From contig NZ_CP145732.1 of the NCBI RefSeq assembly GCF_036884845.1, positions 1,922,001-1,986,000 on the forward strand: a stretch of 64,000 bases of DNA. The letters are read 5' to 3'. A program made the position numbers and the translations under genes. Every line of letters starts with the position of its first letter. The first letter of the stretch is position 1. The DNA is from Pseudomonas sp. MAG733B. GTDB lineage: Bacteria > Pseudomonadota > Gammaproteobacteria > Pseudomonadales > Pseudomonadaceae. Shown piece after piece: positions 43,475-53,023 of this stretch. Below the pieces are notes generated by a model. It made no database searches, was not told where the DNA came from, and saw nothing but the letters and a program-made list of their open reading frames with translations.

Positions 43475-44950
43475 TCAGCTGCCGAGTGCCTTCGAAGCCA
43501 GCCAGAACAACCCGGCCGACAGGCCTACGGTCGCCGGCAGGGTCAGCACCCAGGCCAGCAGGATGGTCTTGACGGTGCCGCCTTGCAGGCCGCTTTTGTT
43601 GGCGACCATGGTGCCGGCCACGCCCGAGGACAGGACGTGGGTGGTCGACACCGGCAGGCTGAAGATGTTGGCCATGCCGATCAGGCTGGCGGTAGTGATC
43701 TGCGCCGACATGCCCTGGGAATAGGTCATGCCCTGTTTGCCGATCTTCTCGCCGATGGTCAGTACCACGCGTTTCCAGCCAACCATGGTGCCCAGGCCCA
43801 GGGCCAGTGCGACCGCCAGAATCACCCAGAACGGGGCGTATTCGGTGGTGGTGGTCAGGTCCTTGCGCAGTTTGTCCAGGTCAGCCTTTTCACGAGGGGC
43901 CAGGCCTGGCAGCTTGCTGACCTTCTTCGCCGTGTCATCCAGGCAGAGCAGGTAGCGACGCACTTCGATGCGGCTTTCAGACGGCAGCGAATGGTAGTCG
44001 GCTACGCCCTTGAGTGTGCCGAGCAGTGCGGTGATGGTCGGTTCGGTCTGTTGCGGGTTGCAACGGAATTTCTCTGGCAGGTCACCTTCCACGCTCTTGC
44101 CCAAGGCCAGGAATTCGCCCAGGGTTTCGGAATTGCGCTGGTAGAACTGGCTCAGGTGCAGGGTGGCGTCGCGGGTACGCTCGATCTGATAGGTGGTGCT
44201 GTTCAGGTCGAGAACGAACTGCGCCGGCACGATTCCGATCAGCACCAGCATGATCAGGCCGATACCTTTCTGACCATCGTTGGAGCCGTGCACGAAGCTC
44301 ACGGCCATGGCAGAGATTACCAATACCAGGCGGTTCCAGAACGGCGGGTGTTTCTTGTCGTCGATCTTGCGGCGCTGTTCCGGCGTCTTGTGCATCTTCG
44401 ACAGCGGACGCCACCATTTCAGACCGATCAGAATCAGCGCAGCGATCAGGAAACCTGCCATTGGCGAGAACACCAGCGACATGCCGATATCGATCGCTTT
44501 CTGCCAGTTCACGCCGTCGGCCAACGGAATATCGTTGATCAGGGCGTTGGCCAGGCCCACGCCGAGGATCGAACCGATCAGCGTATGGGAGCTGGAAGCG
44601 GGGATACCGAAGTACCAGGTGCCTAGGTTCCAGGTGATGGCTGCGGCGAGCAACGAGAACACCATCGCCAGTCCGTGACCGGTGTTCACATTGATCAGCA
44701 GCTCCACCGGCAGCAAGTGGACAATGGCATACGCCACGCCAACGCCGCCCAGCAACACGCCGAGGAAATTGAACACACCGGAAAAGAACACCGCCAGATG
44801 AGGCGGCATCGCTTTGGTGTAGATAACAGTGGCTACCGCGTTAGCGGTGTCATGAAATCCGTTGATGAACTCGAAGGCGAGGACAAAAGTCAGGGCGAGC
44901 AGGAGGCTCACAAGCACCCAAGCATCCAGTCCGCTGAATAAATCGATCAT
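43475..44950 (-). CDS. pitA: Low-affinity inorganic phosphate transporter (Pit)
   Basis: The 491-residue membrane protein has two PHO4/PiT signature repeats: EFINGFHDTANAVATVIYTK near the start and VSFVHGSNDGQKGIGLIML in the middle. The central loop of about 150 residues (KTPEQRRKIDDKKH and following) is cytoplasmic. It imports metal-phosphate with H+. The length fits PitA/PitB. No Pho-box was looked for successfully upstream. The 194-base gap upstream holds nothing recognised. Confidence 0.92.
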   Translation of the reverse strand: MIDLFSGLDAWVLVSLLLALTFVLAFEFINGFHDTANAVATVIYTKAMPPHLAVFFSGVFNFLGVLLGGVGVAYAIVHLLPVELLINVNTGHGLAMVFSLLAAAITWNLGTWYFGIPASSSHTLIGSILGVGLANALINDIPLADGVNWQKAIDIGMSLVFSPMAGFLIAALILIGLKWWRPLSKMHKTPEQRRKIDDKKHPPFWNRLVLVISAMAVSFVHGSNDGQKGIGLIMLVLIGIVPAQFVLDLNSTTYQIERTRDATLHLSQFYQRNSETLGEFLALGKSVEGDLPEKFRCNPQQTEPTITALLGTLKGVADYHSLPSESRIEVRRYLLCLDDTAKKVSKLPGLAPREKADLDKLRKDLTTTTEYAPFWVILAVALALGLGTMVGWKRVVLTIGEKIGKQGMTYSQGMSAQITTASLIGMANIFSLPVSTTHVLSSGVAGTMVANKSGLQGGTVKTILLAWVLTLPATVGLSAGLFWLASKALGS

Positions 44951-45197
44951 GAAGGTTTTCTGACCCGGTCATAAGGGGGGCGGGATTATGCCAGAAAAGC
45001 GTGCCAATCAATGCACTAGCTGCTCGTCGGTAACATTCTTCAACGAATTTTTTCGCAGCCGCAGCTTCGGTTACGGCGATTTTTCAGGGATTGCAAGTCA
45101 TTGAATTTCTTTAAAAACCCTGTAATCACAAGGGTTTCGCAAGCTTGAAACAGGAGCTTGTCTACTTGTATGAAATTTCTGAGAGGAGGGTCAGTTA

Positions 45198-45248
45198 TGA
45201 GCCTTTTACCTTGTCAGATGAGCAAGGTGGCCGCTGCCCGCTCGTAGC
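45198..45248 (+). CDS. Possible 16-codon ORF with strong ribosome-binding site
   Basis: GAGGAGGG stands six to seven bases before an ATG that encodes [16 protein letters not shown] and then stops. A 9-bp hairpin (45270-45278 with 45286-45294) and a weaker terminator-like stem (45321-45347) follow. It may be a leader peptide or part of a small RNA. Coding is unproven. Confidence 0.3.
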
Positions 45249-45329
45249 GGGCGCAAAAGGCAACATCAATGCATCCGGCTTTTTACCGGGTGCAAACGCA
45301 GACCCTCGGAAGGATTCAAGCCGAAGCCG

Positions 45330-45530
45330 TCATGGCTCTTCGGTTTTGAGATCCTTTTCCATTTTTTCCAGTTCTTGCTTGAAAACCTGATCCTGAACGG
45401 TGGCGCGTTTACGCCAGGGCTTGCGTTCCGGTTCGGGCTGGGCGGCGTAGGTGGTGACTTCCCCGCCGTAAACTTCCTTGTAACGTTGTTCCTGGCGCTC
45501 AAGTTCCGCGCGCAGTTCGTCTTTCGTCAC
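45330..45530 (-). CDS. Small charged conserved hypothetical
   Basis: The 66-residue, highly charged protein ([39 protein letters not shown]) is predicted as two helices around a short linker. The start is GTG 45530 with AGGTAG upstream. The last codons lie within a stem (45321-45343) that may serve as terminator. Function unknown; similar small proteins occur in pseudomonads. Confidence 0.65.
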   Translation of the reverse strand: MTKDELRAELERQEQRYKEVYGGEVTTYAAQPEPERKPWRKRATVQDQVFKQELEKMEKDLKTEEP

Positions 45531-46207
45531 AGTGCTACCTGATTGAGTTGAGATAAATTCTGGTGAAACGCGCTGCGTTCAATGTATTGACCACGCTCGG
45601 CGAAAAGACAAGGCCCATGCAGGCATCGTTTTTACGGCAGGGCGATCTATACATCCATGTTGCAGGCGGCCACGGCACCAGAGGCAAATAGCTGACGTAG
45701 CATCAGATTCCTGTTTCGGCGAGCGCATTGGCGATGCGAATGCATTCAGCGTAGGGCGCTTGCCGGAGGCAGCGGCGATGGGACATCGCGCCACCGGGTA
45801 GCGGGAGCGGCGAGTAAAAAACCGTCTGGCTACTGATTTGCATTATAGCGAGCGATTCACAGAACACTATCGCCAAACAGTTAAAAGTAGATCTTGATGT
45901 GTGATTGTTTTGTTGCCCGCAACTTTTACAGTCAACTAGCGCATTGGCGAAGGTCACTGTGCAGCGATGCCTTTCTGGCGCCATTAAGTCGAACAACTTA
46001 GGGCAACTTAAGCCAGCGTTTCGGCCAGCGTGAAAACATATAATAAAGGTTGCGCAATTCAGCCTGTCGGCGGTTCGGGAGGGCGGCGGGGCAATTGCGA
46101 TTATCGGTCGATGGTTCGATAATCGCCCGATGTTGCTTGCCCGGTCTTGTTTACCGGGTCCATGGCGCTTGTAATAGCCGCTGATCCGTGTGGGAAAAGG
46201 ACCTTAA
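45531..46207. other. 677-base stretch without a supported gene
   Basis: It is less GC-rich than its surroundings. Short open frames exist on the minus strand (for example 45703-45996) but have no recognised family, no good ribosome-binding site and Cys/His-rich, low-quality translations. The right end holds the pcaR promoter with a PcaR-like box. Confidence 0.6.
46097..46128 (+). promoter_or_regulatory. PcaR-like operator at pcaR
   Basis: GTTCGATAATCGCCC (46114-46128) matches the reported PcaR motif GTTCGATAATCGCAC in 14 of 15 bases. It is paired with an inverted copy GCGATTATCG at 46097-46106, giving a 10-bp dyad. It lies 79 bases before the pcaR ATG, consistent with autoregulation. Confidence 0.75.
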
Positions 46208-47050
46208 ATGAACGATCAACTGCGCAATTCCTTCGCTTCAGTCGCACCGCCGATCGTCGCGTCGCCCGCCAAGCGAATCCAGGCCATGACCGGTGACCCG
46301 GACTTCATGACGTCGCTGGCGCGTGGGCTGGCTGTCGTGCAGGCATTCCAGGAGCGCAAGCGGCACCTGACCATCGCCCAGATCAGCCACCGCACGGAAA
46401 TTCCCCGCGCCGCTGTCAGACGTTGCCTGCATACGCTGATCAAACTCGGCTACGCCACCACCGACGGTCGCACCTATTCCTTGCTGCCCAAAGTGCTGAC
46501 CCTCGGCCATGCCTACGTCTCCTCGACGCCGCTGGCAGTTTCGGCCCAGCCGTACCTGGACCGCATGAGCGAGCAACTGCACGAAGCCTGCAACATGGCC
46601 ACCCTGGAAGGCGACGACATCCTGTACATCGCCCGCTCGGCGACCACCCAGCGTCTGATTTCGGTCGACCTTTCGGTGGGCGGGCGCTTGCCGGCCTATT
46701 GCACATCAATGGGACGGATTTTGCTCGCCGCGCTGGATGACACGTCACTCGGCGAATACCTTGATCACGCCGACTTGCAGGCAAAGACCAGCCGCACCAT
46801 CCACACACCCGAGGCGCTGCTCGAATGCCTTCAGGAAGTTCGGCAACAGGGCTGGTGCATCGTCGATCAGGAACTTGAGCAAGGCCTGCGGTCGATTGCC
46901 GTCCCGGTGTACGACGCCTCCGGTCAAGTGGTCGCGGCCCTTAACGTCAGCACCCATGCCGGACGGGTCAGCCGCAACGAACTGGAACAACGCTTTCTTC
47001 CCGGTCTGTTAAGTGCCAGCCGCGACCTCAGCGCTCAGCTGTTTGCCTAA
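46208..47050 (+). CDS. pcaR: IclR-family pca regulon regulator PcaR
   Basis: The 280-residue protein has an N-terminal winged HTH (LTIAQISHRTEIPRAAVRRCLHTLIKLGY, about 60-88) and a C-terminal IclR effector domain (CNMATLEGDDILYIARS; QEVRQQGWCIVDQELEQGL; SIAVPVYDASGQVVAALNVS). Size and context match PcaR, which activates pca genes in response to beta-ketoadipate. It heads the pca block, and PcaR-like sites occur upstream of it and of three other transcription units here. Confidence 0.95.
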   Translation: MNDQLRNSFASVAPPIVASPAKRIQAMTGDPDFMTSLARGLAVVQAFQERKRHLTIAQISHRTEIPRAAVRRCLHTLIKLGYATTDGRTYSLLPKVLTLGHAYVSSTPLAVSAQPYLDRMSEQLHEACNMATLEGDDILYIARSATTQRLISVDLSVGGRLPAYCTSMGRILLAALDDTSLGEYLDHADLQAKTSRTIHTPEALLECLQEVRQQGWCIVDQELEQGLRSIAVPVYDASGQVVAALNVSTHAGRVSRNELEQRFLPGLLSASRDLSAQLFA

Positions 47051-47053
47051 GGT

Positions 47054-47068
47054 GTTCGATAAACGCAC
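47054..47068 (+). promoter_or_regulatory. PcaR-like operator at pcaK
   Basis: GTTCGATAAACGCAC differs at one base from the reported PcaR motif. It starts four bases past the pcaR stop and 107 bases before the pcaK ATG. Confidence 0.75.
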
Positions 47069-47174
47069 AGAGTCGCGTCTGGCGAATTGACGCTGTTTCC
47101 TCCGGATCATTACTGTCGCGGCTGCGCCAGCGTTGGCTGGCTACCCGTTCGACTGTGATCCATGGATAAAAATA

Positions 47175-48521
47175 ATGAACCAGCCTCAGTCTGCTGTAGG
47201 TAACTGCCTCGACGTGCAGTCCTTCATCAACGCTCAACCCATTTCGCGCTATCAGTGGCGGGTGGTGATCCTGTGTTTCCTGATTGTCTTCCTCGATGGC
47301 CTCGATACCGCGGCCATGGGTTTCATTGCGCCAGCCCTGTCTCAAGACTGGGGCATCGACCGCGCCAGCCTGGGCCCGGTGATGAGTGCGGCACTGATCG
47401 GCATGGTGTTCGGTGCACTGGGCTCCGGCCCGTTGGCTGACCGCTTCGGGCGAAAAGTCGTGCTGGTGGGCGCGGTATTGCTGTTCGGCGCGTTCAGCCT
47501 GGCCTCGGCGTACAGCACCAACGTCGATCAATTGCTGGTGCTGCGCTTTCTGACCGGTTTGGGATTGGGCGCGGGTATGCCGAACGCCACCACGCTGCTG
47601 TCGGAATACACCCCGGAACGCAAGAAGTCCCTGCTGGTGACCAGCATGTTCTGCGGTTTCAACCTGGGCATGGCCGGTGGCGGATTCATCTCGGCCAAGT
47701 TGATCCCGGCGTTCGGCTGGCACAGCCTGTTGCTGATCGGCGGGATTCTGCCGTTGATCCTGGCCGTCGTTCTGCTGTTCTGGCTGCCGGAATCGGCGCG
47801 CTATCTCGTCGTCCGCAACCGTGGCACCGACAAGGTGCGCAAGACCCTGGCGCCCATCGACCCGAAAGTCGTAGCCCAAGCCTCGAGCTTCAGCGTGCCG
47901 GAACAGAAAACCGTGAAGGCGCGCAACGTGTTTGCGGTGATCTTTTCCGGCACCTACAGCGTCGGCACATTGCTGCTGTGGCTGACCTATTTCATGGGCC
48001 TGGTGATCGTTTACCTGCTGACCAGTTGGCTGCCGACCCTGATGCGCGACAGTGGCGCGAGCATGGAGCAAGCGGCATTCATCGGCGCACTGTTCCAGTT
48101 TGGCGGTGTGTTGAGCGCGGTGGGCGTAGGTTGGGCGATGGACCGGTTCAATCCGCACAAGGTCATCGGCATTTTCTACCTGCTGGCCGGGGTGTTTGCC
48201 TACGCGGTAGGACAGAGCCTGGGCAACATCACGCTGCTGGCGACTCTGGTGCTGGTGGCCGGGATGTGCGTCAACGGTGCGCAATCGGCAATGCCATCGC
48301 TGGCCGCGCGGTTCTATCCGACCCAGGGGCGCGCGACCGGTGTGTCTTGGATGCTCGGCATCGGCCGCTTTGGCGCGATCCTTGGCGCGTGGATGGGCGC
48401 AACGCTGTTGGGCCTGGGCTGGAACTTCGAGCAGGTGCTGACGGCATTGGTGATTCCAGCGGCGTTGGCGACCACGGCGGTGGTGATCAAGGGCATGGTC
48501 AGCCATGCGGATGCGACCTGA
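47175..48521 (+). CDS. pcaK: 4-hydroxybenzoate/protocatechuate MFS transporter PcaK
   Basis: The 448-residue, 12-helix protein is of the aromatic acid:H+ symporter family. The first-helix signature FLIVFLDGLDTAAMGFIAPA is present, with the Asp pair region known from PcaK, and the loop 2-3 motif GPLADRFGRKVV. It imports 4-hydroxybenzoate and protocatechuate and takes part in chemotaxis to them in P. putida. The only plausible start, ATG 47175, has a poor ribosome-binding site. It is preceded by a PcaR-like box. Confidence 0.92.
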   Translation: MNQPQSAVGNCLDVQSFINAQPISRYQWRVVILCFLIVFLDGLDTAAMGFIAPALSQDWGIDRASLGPVMSAALIGMVFGALGSGPLADRFGRKVVLVGAVLLFGAFSLASAYSTNVDQLLVLRFLTGLGLGAGMPNATTLLSEYTPERKKSLLVTSMFCGFNLGMAGGGFISAKLIPAFGWHSLLLIGGILPLILAVVLLFWLPESARYLVVRNRGTDKVRKTLAPIDPKVVAQASSFSVPEQKTVKARNVFAVIFSGTYSVGTLLLWLTYFMGLVIVYLLTSWLPTLMRDSGASMEQAAFIGALFQFGGVLSAVGVGWAMDRFNPHKVIGIFYLLAGVFAYAVGQSLGNITLLATLVLVAGMCVNGAQSAMPSLAARFYPTQGRATGVSWMLGIGRFGAILGAWMGATLLGLGWNFEQVLTALVIPAALATTAVVIKGMVSHADAT

Positions 48522-48549
48522 TCGACGATCGGTAGCCAGACAACAATGT

Positions 48550-48564
48550 GTTCGATAAACGAAC
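48550..48564 (+). promoter_or_regulatory. PcaR-like operator at pcaI
   Basis: GTTCGATAAACGAAC matches the reported motif in 13 of 15 bases. It lies 119 bases before the pcaI ATG and would drive the long pcaIJFHG transcript. Confidence 0.7.
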
Positions 48565-48682
48565 ACTCAGTCGATTATCGGATTGTTTGGCGTTTTTCAC
48601 AGGCTTAATCTGCAGTCATTGCGGCGCTGCGCATCGGCGCCTTTTTCCACTGTCGGTTAATAACAAATGGGAGCCTGCCCCA

Positions 48683-49540
48683 ATGGCTGAAATTCTTTCG
48701 CTGCACGACGCGGTGAAGCAATTCGTAAACGACGGCGATACCGTTGCGCTCGAAGGCTTTACCCACCTGATCCCTACGGCGGCGGGTCATGAAATCATTC
48801 GTCAGGGCAAGAAAGACCTGACCCTGGTACGAATGACCCCTGACCTGATCTACGACCAGTTGATCGGTGCCGGTTGTGCCCGCAAGCTGATTTTCTCCTG
48901 GGGCGGAAACCCGGGCGTCGGTTCGCTGCATCGTCTGCGTGACGCGGTCGAGAAGCAGTGGCCACACGCGCTGGAAATCGAAGAACACAGCCACGCCGAC
49001 CTGGCCAATGCCTACGTCGCCGGTGCTTCCGGCCTACCGTTCGCGGTGCTGCGTGCCTACGCCGGTTCCGACCTGCCGAAGGTCAACCCGCTGATCAAAT
49101 CCGTGACCTGCCCATTCACTGGCGAAGTGCTGGCCGCCGTGCCTTCGGTTCGCCCGGACATCACCGTGATCCACGCACAGAAAGCCGACCGCAAGGGCAA
49201 CGTGCTGCTGTGGGGCATCCTAGGTGTGCAGAAAGAAGCCGCGCTGGCCGCCAAGCGTTGCATCGTTACCGTTGAAGAAATCGTTGATGACCTCAAGGCG
49301 CCGATGAACTCCTGCGTGTTGCCGACCTGGGCCTTGAGCGCGGTCTGCCATGTACCGGGCGGCGCGCATCCTTCCTACGCCCACGGTTACAACGAACGCG
49401 ACAACCGCTTCTATCAAGCCTGGGACCCGATTGCCCGCGACCGTGACACCTTCACCGCGTGGATCAACGAGTACATCCATGGCAGCGCTGACTTCAGCGA
49501 GTTCCAGGCCAAACTGGCCGCCGCTTCGGAGGCGAAGTAA
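48683..49540 (+). CDS. pcaI: 3-oxoadipate CoA-transferase subunit A
   Basis: The 285-residue alpha subunit moves CoA from succinyl-CoA to 3-oxoadipate. Family motifs include VALEGFTHLIPTAAGHEIIR, and LIFSWGGNPGVGSLHRLRDA in the CoA-transferase fold. ATG 48683 with GGGAG is preferred over longer in-frame options. The TAATG junction overlaps pcaJ by one base, so the two subunits are coupled. Confidence 0.95.
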   Translation: MAEILSLHDAVKQFVNDGDTVALEGFTHLIPTAAGHEIIRQGKKDLTLVRMTPDLIYDQLIGAGCARKLIFSWGGNPGVGSLHRLRDAVEKQWPHALEIEEHSHADLANAYVAGASGLPFAVLRAYAGSDLPKVNPLIKSVTCPFTGEVLAAVPSVRPDITVIHAQKADRKGNVLLWGILGVQKEAALAAKRCIVTVEEIVDDLKAPMNSCVLPTWALSAVCHVPGGAHPSYAHGYNERDNRFYQAWDPIARDRDTFTAWINEYIHGSADFSEFQAKLAAASEAK

Positions 49541-50319
49541 TGACTTACACCACCAATGAAATGATGACCGTCGCCGCCGCTCGCCGTCTGAAGAACGGTT
49601 CGGTGTGCTTCGTCGGTATCGGCCTGCCATCGAAAGCCGCCAACCTGGCGCGCCTCACTTCCTCGCCGGACGTCGTGCTGATCTACGAATCGGGCCCGAT
49701 CGGTGCCAAGCCAAGCGTGCTGCCACTGTCGATCGGTGACGGTGAGCTGGCGGAAACCGCTGACACCGTGGTCCCGACCGGCGAGATTTTCCGCTACTGG
49801 CTGCAGGGCGGGCGCATTGACGTCGGTTTCCTCGGTGCCGCGCAGGTCGACCGTTTCGGCAACATCAACACCACCGTCGTCGGTGATTACCACTCGCCGA
49901 AAGTCCGCCTGCCGGGTGCCGGTGGCGCGCCGGAGATTGCCGGTTCGGCCAAGAGCGTACTGATCATCCTCAAGCAGTCGTCGCGTTCCTTCGTCGACAA
50001 ACTCGACTTCATTACCTCGGTCGGTCACGGTGAAGGCGGCGACTCGCGCAAGCGTCTCGGCCTGCCGGGCGCCGGTCCGGTCGGCATCATCACCGACTTG
50101 TGCACCATGGAGCCGGAAGAGGGCACCCACGAATTCGTGGTCACCGCATTGCATCCCGGCGTGACCCGCGAGCAAGTGGTCGCCGCCACCGGTTGGCCGA
50201 TCCGTTTTGCCGACAGCGTGGCAATCACCGCCGAGCCGACCGAGGTCGAACTCACCGCACTGCGCGATCTTGAAGCCCGTACCGCTGCCGCCCACGGCCA
50301 AGCCCCCGGAGAAGCGTGA
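49540..50319 (+). CDS. pcaJ: 3-oxoadipate CoA-transferase subunit B
   Basis: The 259-residue beta subunit has the glycine motif FVGIGLPSKAANLARL. The catalytic Glu is in LIYESGPIGAKPS (about 51), the CoA-transferase type I active-site motif. Works with PcaI. Its TGA overlaps the ATG of pcaF by one base, extending the tight operon. Confidence 0.95.
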   Translation: MTYTTNEMMTVAAARRLKNGSVCFVGIGLPSKAANLARLTSSPDVVLIYESGPIGAKPSVLPLSIGDGELAETADTVVPTGEIFRYWLQGGRIDVGFLGAAQVDRFGNINTTVVGDYHSPKVRLPGAGGAPEIAGSAKSVLIILKQSSRSFVDKLDFITSVGHGEGGDSRKRLGLPGAGPVGIITDLCTMEPEEGTHEFVVTALHPGVTREQVVAATGWPIRFADSVAITAEPTEVELTALRDLEARTAAAHGQAPGEA

Positions 50320-51521
50320 TGCGTGACGTTTATATCTGCGACGCGATTCGTACCCCCATCGGCCGTTTTGGCGGTGGCTTGTCCACCGTTCGCGCCGACG
50401 ACCTGGCCGCTGTGCCGATCAAAGCCTTGATGGAGCGCAATCCGTCGGTGGACTGGAACGCCGTGGACGAGGTGTTCCTCGGCTGCGCCAACCAGGCCGG
50501 CGAAGACAACCGCAACGTCGCGCGCATGGCGCTGCTGCTGGCCGGCCTGCCGGAAACCATTCCCGGCGTGACCCTCAATCGTCTTTGCGCTTCGGGCATG
50601 GATGCCATCGGCACCGCGTTCCGCGCCATTGCCAGTGGCGAAATGGAGCTGGCGATTGCCGGCGGCGTCGAGTCGATGTCCCGCGCGCCGTTTGTGATGG
50701 GCAAGGCTGACGCCGCGTTCTCGCGCAACATGAAACTGGAAGACACCACCATCGGCTGGCGCTTCATCAACCCGTTGATGAAAGCCCAGTACGGCGTGGA
50801 CGCGATGCCGCAAACCGCCGACAACGTGGCTGACGACTACAAGGTATCCCGCGCCGATCAGGACGCGTTCGCACTGCGCAGTCAGCAACGCACCGCCGCC
50901 GCGCAAGCCGCAGGCTTTTTCGCCGAAGAAATCGTCGAAGTGCGCATCACCCACAAGAAGGGTGAAACCGTGGTCAGCCAGGACGAGCATCCTCGCGCCG
51001 ACACCACGCTGGAAGCGCTGACCAAACTGAAACCGGTCAACGGTCCCGACAAAACTGTCACTGCCGGCAACGCCTCAGGCGTGAACGACGGTGCCGCCGC
51101 GTTGATCCTGGCTTCAGCCGAAGCCGTGAAGAAACACGGTCTTACCGCCCGCGCCAAAGTGCTGGGCATGGCCAGCGCCGGTGTTGCGCCGCGCGTGATG
51201 GGCATCGGCCCGGTGCCAGCGGTGCGCAAACTGATCGAGCGCCTCGGTGTGGCGGTCAGCGATTTCGACGTGATCGAACTCAACGAAGCCTTCGCCAGCC
51301 AAGGCCTGGCGGTGCTGCGTGAACTGGGGATTGCCGACGACGCAGCCCAGGTCAACCCGAACGGCGGCGCCATTGCCTTGGGCCATCCGTTGGGCATGAG
51401 CGGTGCGCGTCTGGTGTTGACCGCGTTGCATCAACTGGAAAAAACCGGTGGCAAGAAGGGTCTGGCGACCATGTGCGTCGGCGTCGGCCAAGGTCTGGCT
51501 TTGGCGATCGAGCGCGTCTGA
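50319..51521 (+). CDS. pcaF: Beta-ketoadipyl-CoA thiolase
   Basis: The 400-residue thiolase splits 3-oxoadipyl-CoA into succinyl-CoA and acetyl-CoA, the last pca step. The nucleophilic Cys is in LNRLCASGMDAIG (about 90). The His is in GGAIALGHPLGMSGAR (about 356) and the second Cys in TMCVGVGQG (about 386). The start ATG 50319 is favoured over GTG 50316. Confidence 0.95.
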   Translation: MRDVYICDAIRTPIGRFGGGLSTVRADDLAAVPIKALMERNPSVDWNAVDEVFLGCANQAGEDNRNVARMALLLAGLPETIPGVTLNRLCASGMDAIGTAFRAIASGEMELAIAGGVESMSRAPFVMGKADAAFSRNMKLEDTTIGWRFINPLMKAQYGVDAMPQTADNVADDYKVSRADQDAFALRSQQRTAAAQAAGFFAEEIVEVRITHKKGETVVSQDEHPRADTTLEALTKLKPVNGPDKTVTAGNASGVNDGAAALILASAEAVKKHGLTARAKVLGMASAGVAPRVMGIGPVPAVRKLIERLGVAVSDFDVIELNEAFASQGLAVLRELGIADDAAQVNPNGGAIALGHPLGMSGARLVLTALHQLEKTGGKKGLATMCVGVGQGLALAIERV

Positions 51522-51558
51522 CGCGCTCAGAAGACTTATAAGAACTGAGGAATGTTTC

Positions 51559-52263
51559 ATGACTGACAAGCCTGGTTACCGTCGCCCGCAGGAAGGCACT
51601 CAGCCGGAGTACCTGCACCCGACTTATCAATCCACCAACCTGCGCTCGCCGTCCAAGCCTTTGGTGTACTTGCCGCACTCGCTGTCGGAAATCACCGGTC
51701 CGACCATCGGCGCCGAGCGCGTCAATGAGAAAGACAATGACCTGACTGCCCAGCATGACGCGGAGCCTCAGGGTGAACGCATCATCATCCACGGCCGTGT
51801 GCTGGACGAAAACGGTCTGCCGGTGCCGGGGATTCTGGTGGAGATCTGGCAGGCCAACGCCGCTGGTCGCTACGCCCATGCCCGTGACCTGCACGACGCG
51901 CCGTTGGACCCGAATTTCACCGGCACCGGCCGCACCGTGACCGACGCCGATGGCTGGTACCAGTTCCAGACCATCAAGCCTGGCGCCTATCCGTGGGGTA
52001 ATCACCACAACGCCTGGCGCCCGGCGCACATCCATTTCTCGCTGTTCGGGCCTAGCATCCTCACGCGGCTGGTCACGCAGATGTATTTCCCGGGCGACCC
52101 GCTGCTGGCGTACGACCCGATCTACAACTGCGTGCCCGATACCCGCGCCAAAGAGCGTTTGATCGCCACGTTCGATCTGGAAAAAACCATCCCTTCCTAT
52201 GCCCTCGGTTATCGCTGGGACATCGTTTTGCGCGGCCGCGACGCCACGCCGATGGAGAAATAA
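51559..52263 (+). CDS. pcaH: Protocatechuate 3,4-dioxygenase beta subunit
   Basis: The 234-residue catalytic subunit of the Fe(III) intradiol ring-cleavage enzyme supplies the iron ligands: Tyr in AGRYAHARD, Tyr in PGAYPWGNH and the two His of RPAHIHFS. It cleaves protocatechuate to 3-carboxymuconate. ATG 51559 has GAGGAA. It lies 37 bases past pcaF, so pcaHG probably joins the same transcript here, unlike the separate pcaHG of P. putida. Confidence 0.96.
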   Translation: MTDKPGYRRPQEGTQPEYLHPTYQSTNLRSPSKPLVYLPHSLSEITGPTIGAERVNEKDNDLTAQHDAEPQGERIIIHGRVLDENGLPVPGILVEIWQANAAGRYAHARDLHDAPLDPNFTGTGRTVTDADGWYQFQTIKPGAYPWGNHHNAWRPAHIHFSLFGPSILTRLVTQMYFPGDPLLAYDPIYNCVPDTRAKERLIATFDLEKTIPSYALGYRWDIVLRGRDATPMEK

Positions 52264-52264
52264 G

Positions 52265-52831
52265 ATGACGCTGACTGCGACCACGTCCCACACCGTCGGG
52301 CCGTACTATCACATCGGCCTGACCTGGCTGAACCGCGAAAACCTGACCGTCGAACAAACCCTGGGCGAGCGCGTGGCGATCACCGGGCAAGTGGTCGATG
52401 GCAACGGCGATGTCGTCAACGACGCGATGCTCGAAGTCTGGCAGGCCAACGCCGCCGGCAAGTACGACCATCCGGAAGACGACCAGGATAAACCCCTGGA
52501 TCCGAATTTCGAAGGCTTTGGCCGGGTGCCGGTGGACGCTGAAGGGCGTTTCCGGTTCACCACGATCAAACCGGGTACGGTCGAAGGCCTGAAGGGCTCG
52601 ACCCAAGCGCCGCACCTTGTCGTGCTGGTGTTTGCCCGTGGCCTGGTGAAGCACCTGCTGACGCGGATTTACTTCGATGGCGAGCCGGCCAACGTCGACG
52701 ATCCGCTGCTCGAATGCGTACCGGCCGAGCGTCGCGGGACGTTGCTGGCCAAGCCGGATGCGGCGGGTGTGTACCAGTGGAATGTGATTCTGCAGGGCAC
52801 CGATGCGGAAACGGTGTTCTTCGATTACTGA
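52265..52831 (+). CDS. pcaG: Protocatechuate 3,4-dioxygenase alpha subunit
   Basis: The 188-residue partner of PcaH shares the fold (LEVWQANAAGKYDHPEDDQD; DPNFEGFGRVP), but the iron ligands are missing, as usual for alpha subunits. HLVVLVFARGLVKHLLTRIYF is the family-typical strand pair. Its ATG lies one base after the pcaH stop. Confidence 0.95.
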   Translation: MTLTATTSHTVGPYYHIGLTWLNRENLTVEQTLGERVAITGQVVDGNGDVVNDAMLEVWQANAAGKYDHPEDDQDKPLDPNFEGFGRVPVDAEGRFRFTTIKPGTVEGLKGSTQAPHLVVLVFARGLVKHLLTRIYFDGEPANVDDPLLECVPAERRGTLLAKPDAAGVYQWNVILQGTDAETVFFDY

Positions 52832-52847
52832 GTGAACATCGTCCCCA

Positions 52848-52937
52848 TGTGGGAGCGGGCTTGCTCGCGAATGCGGTATGTCAGGCAACACTGTTAACGA
52901 CTGACACTACGTCTTCGCGAGCAAGCCCGCTCCCACA
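52848..52937. repeat. REP pair before pcaT, duplicated at 56988
   Basis: The 90-bp unit has perfect TTCGCGAGCAAGCCCGCTCC arms and a 42-base spacer. A near copy with the same spacer length occurs at 56988-57077, on the far side of pcaTBDC. Confidence 0.9.
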
Positions 52938-53023
52938 GGGGATTTGCATTGCTGATCCATCTGCGGAACGGGACTGTTGCAAAGTATGTCTAGACTCTCA
53001 CTGTCCCTATTGAGTAAAAAACA

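Noticed and set aside
45703..45996. A 97-codon minus-strand frame before pcaR
   Set aside because: It has no clear ribosome-binding site, no family resemblance and an irregular Cys/His-rich composition. It may be a fragment but cannot be supported.
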